Origin: Methylomonas methanica
GTDB lineage: Bacteria > Pseudomonadota > Gammaproteobacteria > Methylococcales > Methylomonadaceae
Reading direction: 5' to 3'
Assembly: GCF_001644035.1 (NCBI RefSeq)
Contig: NZ_LUUG01000075.1
Span: forward strand, 1 to 64,000
Length of the DNA: 64,000 bases
In this document: positions 9,106-16,730 of the stretch, piece by piece
Layout of the letters: each line of letters starts with the position of its first letter
Numbering within the stretch: position 1 is the stretch's first letter
Position numbers and translations under genes: made by a program
The notes under the pieces: model-generated
The model's database searches: none
Seen by the model: the letters and a program-made list of their open reading frames with translations, nothing else
What the model was told of the DNA's origin: nothing

Positions 9106-10353
9106 ATGAAAAAAATCCACACCAAGCTGCTGATACTGGCGATCAGCATGCTGTTAAACGGTTGCGCCAGTCTCGGCAAAGGTATTACCGAAGCCATTCT
9201 GGAAAAGCAGGAAGCGGAAGATACCCGCATTTGCGAAATCAAAGGCGACAAATTCGAAGGTATTAAACCGCAACTGGAAGTGCATGATCGAAAAATGAAG
9301 CTGCTGATGGTGCACGGCGTCGGCAACCACTTGCCGGGTTACTCCACGCAGTTCATGGAAAAGCTGGCCAAAGAACTTGATCTGACCGTCACCAGCAGAA
9401 ATGTCAAAAATATCCGCTTGTCCGATGCAAAAGCCGATGAACGACCGCTGGGCAATTTGCGTATCCACCGTTATCTGGACGCCGGCAAATCCCAGGAAAT
9501 GCTGTTTTACGAGCTGACCTGGTCCGAGATCAGCGCCAAGGAAAAAGAAGTGCTGTCTTACGATAACTCCGGAGAACAGTCGTTTCGCCGCGCGGAAGTC
9601 AACGATCTGTTAAAAAAGTTCTCCAACGATACAGGACCGGACCCTATTATTTACCTGGGCGAAAAGCGCGAAGATATTCTGTCGGCATTCGCGCAATCCT
9701 TTTGCTGGATGATCCACGGCGACTGGAACAGCCTGCCGGATGACGCTAAGCAAACCTGTTCCACCAAGAACGTCACGCCGTTTTATAACGACAGTTACGC
9801 TTTCATTTCCCATAGTTTGGGCAGCCGCATTACCATTGACGGTCTGCAACAGATTGCCGCGAAGTTGAGCAACGGCGAAACAGCCAGCTATTACGCGGCA
9901 TTGACCAACGTCTTAAAAAATAAGGAGATACCTATCTATATGATGTCCAACCAATTGCCCATGCTGCAATTGGGGCGGGCGCTACCGGAAGTCGCCAATC
10001 ATGCCGACACCTATTGCCAAGCCGCAGGCGCCAAATATAACGAACGGATCATGGCTAAAACGTCGGTGATCGCGTTTAGCGACCCCAACGATTTGCTGAG
10101 CTATGCCATCCCGCACAATTTTGTGAATAAATATCTGGATTCGCGCTTGTGCGTTAATGTCACCAACATCAACATCAACGTCGCCAGAGTTTATGATGCG
10201 TTCGGATTGGGTAAGCTGGCTAATCCTATGGACGCCCATATCGGCTACGATACCGACGACCGGGTGATTGCCTTGATCGCTAAAGGTATTGCTAACGAGC
10301 ACACCGCGCCTATCGTTAAAGAGCGTTGCCATTGGGTGGAAACCATAGATTAA
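9106..10353 (+). CDS. Lipoprotein with alpha/beta-hydrolase fold
   Basis: A 415-residue protein with a lipoprotein signal (LLNGC, lipidated Cys20), so it is probably anchored in the outer or inner membrane facing the periplasm. Residues 67-75 read LMVHGVGNH, the HG motif that forms the oxyanion hole of lipases, and SHSLGSR at 235-241 is the nucleophile elbow with Ser237 (first glycine replaced by Ser). A later FSDPNDLLSYAIP block near residue 324 could supply the acid. The specific substrate is unknown. A strong hairpin follows the gene. Confidence 0.75.
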   Translation: MKKIHTKLLILAISMLLNGCASLGKGITEAILEKQEAEDTRICEIKGDKFEGIKPQLEVHDRKMKLLMVHGVGNHLPGYSTQFMEKLAKELDLTVTSRNVKNIRLSDAKADERPLGNLRIHRYLDAGKSQEMLFYELTWSEISAKEKEVLSYDNSGEQSFRRAEVNDLLKKFSNDTGPDPIIYLGEKREDILSAFAQSFCWMIHGDWNSLPDDAKQTCSTKNVTPFYNDSYAFISHSLGSRITIDGLQQIAAKLSNGETASYYAALTNVLKNKEIPIYMMSNQLPMLQLGRALPEVANHADTYCQAAGAKYNERIMAKTSVIAFSDPNDLLSYAIPHNFVNKYLDSRLCVNVTNININVARVYDAFGLGKLANPMDAHIGYDTDDRVIALIAKGIANEHTAPIVKERCHWVETID

Positions 10354-10360
10354 GCCCTTC

Positions 10361-10390
10361 AGGGTATGGCTAAAGGCTTAGCCATACCCT
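10361..10390. terminator. 13-bp hairpin after lipase-like gene
   Basis: AGGGTATGGCTAA at 10361-10373 pairs perfectly with TTAGCCATACCCT at 10378-10390 around an AGGC tetraloop, starting eight bases after the stop codon of the lipoprotein gene. There is only a weak pyrimidine run afterwards, so it may terminate poorly or act as a 3' stabiliser. Confidence 0.6.
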
Positions 10391-10509
10391 TCCGTATAAC
10401 GCGTAAGACAATCCCGCCGACTTCACCCTCGCTTCACATTCACCACATCATCCGCTCACCTTGCCGGAGCATGCTGTTCATCGTCTTTTAACTCCACGGA
10501 ATAAACGCG

Positions 10510-11874
10510 ATGCAAAAAAAACTCTGGCAAAAGATCTGCATAATGTTCGGTCTGACTTTGGTGCTGCTGATACCAATCGGCATGATAAAAAATCTGGTGG
10601 GCGAACGCGCCGAGCGCCAACAACAGGCAGTGAGCGACATTGCCGCCAGCTCGGCCGGGCCGCAACAGTTATTCGGCCCGTTGCTGGTGGTGCCTTATAG
10701 CGAACGCTGGACCGAAATTATCGAAACCAAACAGGACGGCCAAGCCAAGCGCGAACAAATTGAACGCATCGATAATCGCCTGCTGTATTTTCTACCCGAG
10801 CACCTGAATATAACCGGCGAACTGGCCACGGAAACCAAGCAGCGCGGCCTGTTCAAAGTACGCTCTTACGTGCTGAATGTCAGTATCAAGGGCGATATGA
10901 AATTGCCGGGCGGTTACGGCAACCCCAAGCCGCTGCATAACGGCCAAATCAGTTTCGGCACGCCTTACGCCAGCGTCGTGCTGGCGGATATGCGCGGTGT
11001 ATTGGAAGCGCCGGGCGTGGAATGGGGCGGCAAGCAGTATGCATTCGAACAAGGCGCTGAATTACCCATGCACCAAGCTAACGGCATGCACGTGACATTG
11101 GATGCGCCGCCGGTCGAGTTTGGCCCGATTAGCATGCCGTTTGCGTTCACGCTAAAAATACGCGGGATCGAATCGTTGGACTTTATTCCGGCCGGCAAGC
11201 AAACCCGTGTCGACCTGTCCTCCGCCTGGCAACATCCGAGCTTTTACGGCCGCTTTCTGCCTGATCCGCAAACCCAGCAAGTCGGCGCAGCGGGCTTTCA
11301 TGCGCTATGGTCGGTCGATGCGTTGGCATCGAATGTCGCCGAAAACCTGTACAAGTGCCAGGCCATCAGTTGCTACGACAGCTTTGGGATACGCTTGATG
11401 GAGCCAATCAATGTCTATTCCTTGTCTGATCGCGCCAGCAAATACGGTTTTTTGTTCGTCTGCCTGACTTTTGCAGCCATCTTTCTGTTCGAAATCCTGA
11501 AAAACCTGGCGATTCATCCCGCTCAATACGCCTTAGTCGGTTTGGCACTAGCGATGTTTTTCCTGCTGCTGTTGAGCTTATCGGAACACTTGGATTTTGT
11601 GCTGGCTTATCTAATCGCCAGCGCCGCTTGCGTGGCGTTGATCGGCTTCTACCTCAGTGCGGTCCTGCGTAGCGTAAAACGCGGTATTACCGCCGGCGCC
11701 TTACTGGGCGGCTTGTTCGGCAGTTTGTATGGCTTGTTGGAATCAGAGGATAACGCGTTGATGCTGGGGTCTTTACTGATGTTCGCATTGTTGGCCCTGG
11801 CCATGGTCACCACGCGGCGCCTGGATTGGTACGGACTCAGTCAATCCAGTACCGATAACTTGGCAATCATTTAA
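10510..11874 (+). CDS. creD: CreD family inner membrane protein
   Basis: A 454-residue protein with an N-terminal membrane anchor (ICIMFGLTLVLLIPIGMI), the family block GERAERQQQAVSDIAASSAGPQ, a large periplasmic domain with GPLLVVPYSE, and several C-terminal membrane helices between about residues 310 and 440. This is the CreD architecture. In enterobacteria creD is a target of the CreBC two-component system and is linked to envelope stress and beta-lactam or colicin tolerance; no creBC lies in this window. The function itself is not biochemically defined. Confidence 0.9.
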   Translation: MQKKLWQKICIMFGLTLVLLIPIGMIKNLVGERAERQQQAVSDIAASSAGPQQLFGPLLVVPYSERWTEIIETKQDGQAKREQIERIDNRLLYFLPEHLNITGELATETKQRGLFKVRSYVLNVSIKGDMKLPGGYGNPKPLHNGQISFGTPYASVVLADMRGVLEAPGVEWGGKQYAFEQGAELPMHQANGMHVTLDAPPVEFGPISMPFAFTLKIRGIESLDFIPAGKQTRVDLSSAWQHPSFYGRFLPDPQTQQVGAAGFHALWSVDALASNVAENLYKCQAISCYDSFGIRLMEPINVYSLSDRASKYGFLFVCLTFAAIFLFEILKNLAIHPAQYALVGLALAMFFLLLLSLSEHLDFVLAYLIASAACVALIGFYLSAVLRSVKRGITAGALLGGLFGSLYGLLESEDNALMLGSLLMFALLALAMVTTRRLDWYGLSQSSTDNLAII

Positions 11875-11935
11875 ATCCCATCGGCTCGGGACGCCGGCTA
11901 TAAGCATCGTTCCGAGCGACAACATCGAGGTAGTT

Positions 11936-12442
11936 ATGATTGTTGCTCATCTCCCAGCCGGTTATATAGTATCGACACTGCTGTTTCACAGATTCGAAAA
12001 ACATGGGGTGCCAAGGTTAGTTTTTCTGCGTGCCGGCTTACTCGGCAGTATAGCCCCTGATCTGGATATGATTTATTTTTATGGTTTCGACCACCGCGCT
12101 CACCCACACCACAGCTATTTCAGTCACTTTCCGAGCGTTTGGCTACTGTTATTAACACTGGCAATACTTGGTTTTCAGCATTGTAGGCACAAGAAACTGC
12201 CGTTGTTGGCGCTAATTTTTACCTGCAACGGGATGTTGCATATGTTGCTGGACTATATCTCGACCAATATTTACTGGTTGGCGCCATTCGTAAACAGGCC
12301 TTTTGCTTTATTCAGCGTGCCTAAGGCCTACGAAATCTGGTGGCTAAACTTTCTGCTGCATAGATCGTTTGCGCTGGAAATTTTGCTTGTCTTTTGGGCC
12401 GCCTATTTGTGGAGTAAGCAGCGCATGGCCCGGCGCGACTGA
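11936..12442 (+). CDS. YdjM-like membrane-bound putative hydrolase
   Basis: A 168-residue membrane protein with about four helices and clustered histidines/aspartates: MIVAHLPAGYI at the start, SIAPDLDMIYF near residue 40, HRAHPHHSYFSH near 52-63, and MLHMLLDY near 100. The pattern fits the YdjM/LexA-regulated metal-dependent hydrolase group (inner-membrane proteins with a likely metal site). Catalytic activity is unproven for the family. It follows creD by about 60 bases on the same strand and converges on phzF. Confidence 0.75.
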   Translation: MIVAHLPAGYIVSTLLFHRFEKHGVPRLVFLRAGLLGSIAPDLDMIYFYGFDHRAHPHHSYFSHFPSVWLLLLTLAILGFQHCRHKKLPLLALIFTCNGMLHMLLDYISTNIYWLAPFVNRPFALFSVPKAYEIWWLNFLLHRSFALEILLVFWAAYLWSKQRMARRD

Positions 12443-12457
12443 TGAAGGGAATAAGGT

Positions 12458-13375
12458 CTAATCGGGCAACATAATTTTGCCTTCCGCGAACAACACGGCT
12501 TGCCCACCGACCCTGATGGTCAAGTTCTCCAGGCCTTTGTTATCCATTTCCAATTGAATCAAGCTGCGGCGAGTGCTTTGCTCGCCGCGTTCGACCGCGA
12601 AAGTGTGGGTACCTTTTTGGGTGTGTTCGAAGGAACACAAGTAGCAACAAAACGCCGGCATCGCGCTGCCGACCGGCGGGTCGGCATGGATGCCGATATT
12701 AGGTCCGAGCAAGCGCGCATTGAAATCCGCTTCCGGGCTTGACGATTTCGGACAAAACAGCAAGATTTCCTGCGCCGCGGTTTGCGGGGCCGCCGATTGC
12801 GCCCAGGCCGCATAATTAAAACGCGCCTTGCGCACCGATTCGACATTCCAAACCGGCACTACTAAATAAGGAAACCCGCAAGACACCAAGCGCGGCGAGT
12901 ATTTTTTATGATCCAGCTCCGATAATTGCAAGCCTAAAAAACTGCAAATTTCATCGTCGCTGGGCGCGAAGCGGTCGACAATGGAATCGACGCTACGGCT
13001 AAATTGCACCAAGCCTGGCTGACCATCCTGACTGGACAGATTGACTTGGATAACGCCGATATTTTGTTCGAACTCAAGTTTGGTGAGCGGCTCGGTTAAC
13101 GCCACATCGCCGGAGATAGCCAACACATAGGCTGCGGCAATAATCGGATGGCCGGCAAAATTGATTTCGCCCAACGGGGAAAATATTCGCATCCGCCGGT
13201 GCTTGTCGCTATCGGCTTTGTGAAACAGAAATACCGTTTCCGACAGATTCAATTCCTTGGCAATCTTGGCCATTTTTTCGGCATTCAAGCCGTCCGCCTT
13301 CGGCAATACCGCTATCTGCGCACCGTTGAAAATCTGGTCGGTAAAGACATCAGCGATGTAATATTGGTAGTTCAC
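12458..13375 (-). CDS. PhzF family isomerase/epimerase
   Basis: A 305-residue protein with the PhzF layout: N-terminal YYIADVFTDQIFNGAQIAV, the ELNLSETVFL motif with the catalytic Glu at residue 46, FSPLGEINFAGHPIIAAAYVL near 75, and the second-half DPPVGSAMPAFCCYL block. Family members catalyse proton shifts on small molecules (PhzF in phenazine synthesis), but most homologues have no known substrate. It lies three bases downstream of nirD, as the third gene of nirB-nirD-phzF, so it is coexpressed with assimilatory nitrite reductase, which is an unexplained partnership. Confidence 0.88.
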   Translation of the reverse strand: MNYQYYIADVFTDQIFNGAQIAVLPKADGLNAEKMAKIAKELNLSETVFLFHKADSDKHRRMRIFSPLGEINFAGHPIIAAAYVLAISGDVALTEPLTKLEFEQNIGVIQVNLSSQDGQPGLVQFSRSVDSIVDRFAPSDDEICSFLGLQLSELDHKKYSPRLVSCGFPYLVVPVWNVESVRKARFNYAAWAQSAAPQTAAQEILLFCPKSSSPEADFNARLLGPNIGIHADPPVGSAMPAFCCYLCSFEHTQKGTHTFAVERGEQSTRRSLIQLEMDNKGLENLTIRVGGQAVLFAEGKIMLPD

Positions 13376-13378
13376 ACG

Positions 13379-13759
13379 TTACTCCATTTCACAGACAGCC
13401 AAAGACGGCGATTTTTGTTGCACCGGCGGCGACGCCAGCATGACGGCGACTCTGCCGTTTTCCAAGCGTACCGGATAGGCGGGCACACTAACACCGGCAT
13501 CTTCAAAGCAAACACCGGTACGTAGACTGAAATGTTGCTTGTACATGGGCGAGGCGACCATTGGTTCGTCACCGATGTCGCCTATCATACCTCGCGACAG
13601 GACATTGGCCTCGCTAAACGGATCGAAGTTACCGATTGCATAGACTTCCTGCCGACGCTGCAAGTAAAAAATCGCGATTTGTTTGCCTTTTAGTAGGGCA
13701 CACACGCCAGAATCGGCTTGCAAATCGTCGATGTCACACACATCTATCCACGTACTCAT
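13379..13759 (-). CDS. nirD: Assimilatory nitrite reductase small subunit
   Basis: NirD is the small partner of NirB in NADH-dependent reduction of nitrite to ammonia. The 126-residue protein has the Rieske-like fold pattern (ICDIDDLQADSGVCALLKGKQIAIF, AIGNFDPFSEANVLSRGMIGD, SPMYKQHFSLRTG) in which the usual Cys-His cluster ligands are absent, as expected for NirD. Its start codon overlaps the nirB stop by one base (TAATG), giving coupled translation. phzF follows after three bases. Confidence 0.95.
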   Translation of the reverse strand: MSTWIDVCDIDDLQADSGVCALLKGKQIAIFYLQRRQEVYAIGNFDPFSEANVLSRGMIGDIGDEPMVASPMYKQHFSLRTGVCFEDAGVSVPAYPVRLENGRVAVMLASPPVQQKSPSLAVCEME

Positions 13760-16299
13760 TATGCCGCCTCCTCGATCAATTTGAAATGTTTACGTTCTTG
13801 CGCGTTGGCGGGCCGCACTTGACCGCGCTCCTCGACAAACACCACGTTGTCGTCGGCTTGATCGCTGTTGACGAAATGCCGGAAACGTTTCAGCCTTTGC
13901 TCGTCCGCCAGCGTAGTTTTCCATTCGCACTGATAGGTATCGATAACATGCTGCATCTGCCCTTCCAGCTGTGCACCTATACCCAGCCGATCATCTATCA
14001 CTACCGATTTCAAATAGTCCAAGCCGCCTTCCATGTTTTCCATCCATACCGAGGTGCGCTGCATGCGGTTGGCGGTGCGGACATAAAAAATCAACACCCG
14101 GTCGATGTATTTGATTAGTGTCTCTTTATCCAGATTGGTGGCGAACAAATCGGCGTGACGTGGTTTCATGCCACCGTTGCCGCACACATACAAATTCCAG
14201 CCGTTCTCGGTGGCAATTACACCGATGTCTTTACCTTGCGCTTCCGCACATTCGCGGGTGCAGCCCGACACCCCAAATTTGATTTTATGCGGCGCGCGCA
14301 AGCCTTTGTAGCGGTTTTCCAACTCTATCGCCAAACCAACGCTGTCATCGACACCGAACCGGCACCAGGTACTGCCGACACAGGATTTCACCGTGCGCAA
14401 GGATTTGCCGTAAGCATGACCGGACTCGAAACCGGCGTCGATCAGCTCTTGCCAAATCGCCGGTAATTGCTCGACGCGGGCACCAAACAAGTCCACGCGC
14501 TGACCGCCGGTGATTTTGGTGTAAAGCTGATACTTTTTGCCGACTTGGCCAATTGCGATCAACATGTCCGGCGTAATTTCCCCGCCGGCTACCCGCGGCA
14601 CCACGGAATAAGTCCCGTCTTTTTGCATATTGGCCAGGAAGATGTCGTTGGTATCCTGCAAACCGATATGTTCTGTTTTCAGGATGTAGTCGTTCCAATG
14701 TGAAGCCAGGATAGAACCGACCGCCTGCTTGCACACTTCGCAGCCCAAGCCTTTGCCGTGTTTGTCCAGTAATTCGTCGAAGGTTTTGATTTCCTCGACC
14801 ATCACCAGGTTATACAAATCCTGGCGGGTATGTGGAAAATGCTCGCAAATATCGGTGCTGACTTCGACACCCAGCTTGGTTAATTCGCAATCCAATACTG
14901 ACTTCAATAGTGCTGAACAGCCGCCGCAACCGGTGCCTGCTTTAGTCTCGGCTTTCAGGCCGCCCAGCGTGGTGCAACCGGCTTCAATTGCGCCGCAAAT
15001 CTGGCCCTTGCTGACATCGTAACAGGAGCAAATCTGCGCCGAGGCGGGTAAGGCATCCGGCCCCAGACCCACCGGTTCGCCCGCGAGTTGCGGCAAAATT
15101 AATGAATCCGGATGCTCCGGCAGTTCGATGCCGTTCAAACAATATTGCAACAACGTACTGTAAGCGGAAGCCTCGCCGACCAAAACCGCGCCCAACAGGC
15201 GTTTCTGGTCTGGGCTGACCACCAGGCGTTTATAGATTTCGCTGGCGCCGTTTTGATAGGTGTAGACCATGGCGCCTTGGGTCTTGGCATGCGCATCGCC
15301 GATACTGGCTACATCGACACCCATCAGTTTAAGTTTGGTGCTCATGTCCGCACCGGTAAAACTGCCCGCTTCGCCGGCCAAATCGGCGACCACGGTACGC
15401 GCCATCGCGTAACCGGGCGCTACCAAGCCAAAAATCTGCCCGTTCCACAGCGCACATTCGCCAATCGCGTATATATCCGCGTCGGAGGTGCGACATTGAT
15501 TGTCGATGACGATGCCGCCGCGCGGACCCACTTCCAAACCGCAGCCGCGCGCAATGTCGTCGCGCGGGCGGATGCCGGCGGAGAACAAGACGATGTCGGT
15601 TTCCAGCGTTTCGCCGTCGGCAAAATTCATTTTGTGTAGGCATTCCGCACCGTCGTCGATCAACGTGGTGTTTTTGTTCAAATGGACTTTGACGTCCAGC
15701 GCTTCGATCTTGCGCTTCAACATTGCCCCGCCGCCGTCGTCCAGTTGCACCGCCATCAAACGCGGCGCAAATTCGACCACATGCGTGTCCAGCCCTAAAT
15801 CCTTTAACGCTTTGGCGGCTTCCAGGCCCAGCAAACCGCCGCCGATGACCACGCCGACTTTGGATTTCGCTGCCGCGGTTTTCATCGCTTCCAAATCTTC
15901 GATGGTCCGATACACCAGACACTGCGGTCTTTCATGCCCTGGCACCGGCGGTACGAATGGATAAGAGCCGGTTGCCAATACCAGTTTGTCATAATCGACT
16001 ATCACACCTTTGGCAGAGGTAACTTGCTTGCGCTCCCGGTCGATACTGGCGGCCTTGTCGCCTAAATAAATCTCTATGCCGTGCTCTGCAAAGAAACCGT
16101 CTTCCACCAAGGATAAATCGGCGGCCGTTTTCCCGGAAAAATATTCTGACAAATGCACCCTGTCGTAAGCGGCTCTGGGCTCTTCGCAGAATGTGACAAT
16201 CCGATAGCGATCTTTCGCGTTGCTGGCGACCAATCCAGCCAGAAAATTCTGGCCTACCATACCGTTGCCGATAACAACCAGGGTTTGTTTCATATTCAT
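13759..16299 (-). CDS. nirB: Assimilatory nitrite reductase large subunit
   Basis: The 846-residue NirB reduces nitrite to ammonia with NAD(P)H in the cytoplasm. N-terminal FAD/NAD domains (VIGNGMVGQNFLAGL; VVIGGGLLGLEAAKAL near 150) are followed by a BFD-like [2Fe-2S] site with Cys424, Cys426, Cys458 and Cys461, and the C-terminal sirohaem/[4Fe-4S] site with Cys640, Cys646, Cys680 and Cys684 (CVGSTWC and GCTREC). All cofactor cysteines are present, so it should be active. It leads nirB-nirD-phzF and diverges from narK. A terminator hairpin in its leader (16412-16463) suggests attenuation control. Confidence 0.96.
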   Translation of the reverse strand: MNMKQTLVVIGNGMVGQNFLAGLVASNAKDRYRIVTFCEEPRAAYDRVHLSEYFSGKTAADLSLVEDGFFAEHGIEIYLGDKAASIDRERKQVTSAKGVIVDYDKLVLATGSYPFVPPVPGHERPQCLVYRTIEDLEAMKTAAAKSKVGVVIGGGLLGLEAAKALKDLGLDTHVVEFAPRLMAVQLDDGGGAMLKRKIEALDVKVHLNKNTTLIDDGAECLHKMNFADGETLETDIVLFSAGIRPRDDIARGCGLEVGPRGGIVIDNQCRTSDADIYAIGECALWNGQIFGLVAPGYAMARTVVADLAGEAGSFTGADMSTKLKLMGVDVASIGDAHAKTQGAMVYTYQNGASEIYKRLVVSPDQKRLLGAVLVGEASAYSTLLQYCLNGIELPEHPDSLILPQLAGEPVGLGPDALPASAQICSCYDVSKGQICGAIEAGCTTLGGLKAETKAGTGCGGCSALLKSVLDCELTKLGVEVSTDICEHFPHTRQDLYNLVMVEEIKTFDELLDKHGKGLGCEVCKQAVGSILASHWNDYILKTEHIGLQDTNDIFLANMQKDGTYSVVPRVAGGEITPDMLIAIGQVGKKYQLYTKITGGQRVDLFGARVEQLPAIWQELIDAGFESGHAYGKSLRTVKSCVGSTWCRFGVDDSVGLAIELENRYKGLRAPHKIKFGVSGCTRECAEAQGKDIGVIATENGWNLYVCGNGGMKPRHADLFATNLDKETLIKYIDRVLIFYVRTANRMQRTSVWMENMEGGLDYLKSVVIDDRLGIGAQLEGQMQHVIDTYQCEWKTTLADEQRLKRFRHFVNSDQADDNVVFVEERGQVRPANAQERKHFKLIEEAA

Positions 16300-16411
16300 C
16301 AGGGGCCTCTGTTTACTCAGAATTTATGCAAATGCGCTACCTGGCCTAGTGGCGGTAAGGCGATTCAAGGAGCTACTGCCTGGTCGCTACCGCCCTTTTT
16401 CACAGCCAAAA

Positions 16412-16463
16412 AAAAAGGCATCCTGTTCGAATGAATGACTCATTCAAGCAGGACGCCTTTGTC
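16412..16463 (-). terminator. Leader terminator (attenuator) of nirB
   Basis: Read on the minus strand, AAAGGCGTCCTG (16449-16460) pairs with CAGGATGCCTTT (16415-16426; one G-U), with an inner GAATGA/TCATTC helix, and is followed by nine T residues. This is a textbook intrinsic terminator located 113 bases before the nirB start, i.e. inside the leader. The block GACAAAGGCGTC at its left edge is identical to the left edge of the terminator before nrtA, pointing to a common antitermination mechanism. Confidence 0.8.
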
Positions 16464-16480
16464 CAGGTTTAATACGGGGG

Positions 16481-16501
16481 CAAGTCTAACGACAAGACTT
16501 G
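16481..16501 (-). promoter_or_regulatory. Second hairpin of nirB leader
   Basis: On the minus strand CAAGTCT and AGACTTG form a seven-base-pair stem with a seven-base loop, 18 bases before the terminator stem. It occupies the place expected for an antiterminator-binding hairpin, but the loop is not the canonical AnnGnn hexamer seen before nrtA. Confidence 0.5.
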
Positions 16502-16511
16502 ATAAATCTAT

Positions 16512-16528
16512 AACAAAATTGATGCCAA
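16512..16528 (-). promoter_or_regulatory. Possible sigma-54 promoter of nirB
   Basis: The minus strand reads TTGGCATCAATTTTGTT, matching the -24 element TGGCA with correct spacing to a weak -12 (TTGT instead of TTGC). Predicted transcription would begin about 16501, right at the leader hairpin. It resembles the stronger promoter before nrtA (same TGGCATCA start), which supports it. Confidence 0.45.
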
Positions 16529-16622
16529 CATTAAAAACCCTTTAAAAATGCCGGCTCCCGCAGCCAGGTAACGTTTTTTTCCGCAAAATTCGCACCCAAA
16601 TAAGGCAAATAAACCGGTCTCT

Positions 16623-16639
16623 TGCACCACTATGGCGCC
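16623..16639. promoter_or_regulatory. NtrC-like site between nirB and narK
   Basis: TGCACCACTATGGCGCC matches the NtrC operator form TGCAC-N7-GTGCA with a perfect left half and a 3/5 right half. It lies about 55 bases upstream of the narK sigma-54 candidate and about 100 upstream of the nirB one, so it could serve both divergent promoters. Confidence 0.4.
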
Positions 16640-16679
16640 ATGCTGCCGCGAATTGACGGATTTGTCGCGACCGTATCGT

Positions 16680-16695
16680 TGGCACATAAGCTGCT
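16680..16695 (+). promoter_or_regulatory. Sigma-54 promoter of narK
   Basis: TGGCACATAAGCTGCT matches TGGCACG-N4-TTGCW at 14 positions that matter, including the invariant GG and GC at 12-base spacing; the deviations are A for G and C for T. Predicted start about 16706, 25 bases before the narK ATG, leaving no room for a leader attenuator. Confidence 0.65.
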
Positions 16696-16730
16696 TATAT
16701 AAACCAAGGAACGACAACCACGGATCATCC

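Noticed and set aside
16481-16501. Canonical ANTAR hexaloop in the nirB leader
   Set aside because: I searched the leader for paired AnnGnn hexaloops and found only a seven-base loop, so I do not claim the canonical element there.
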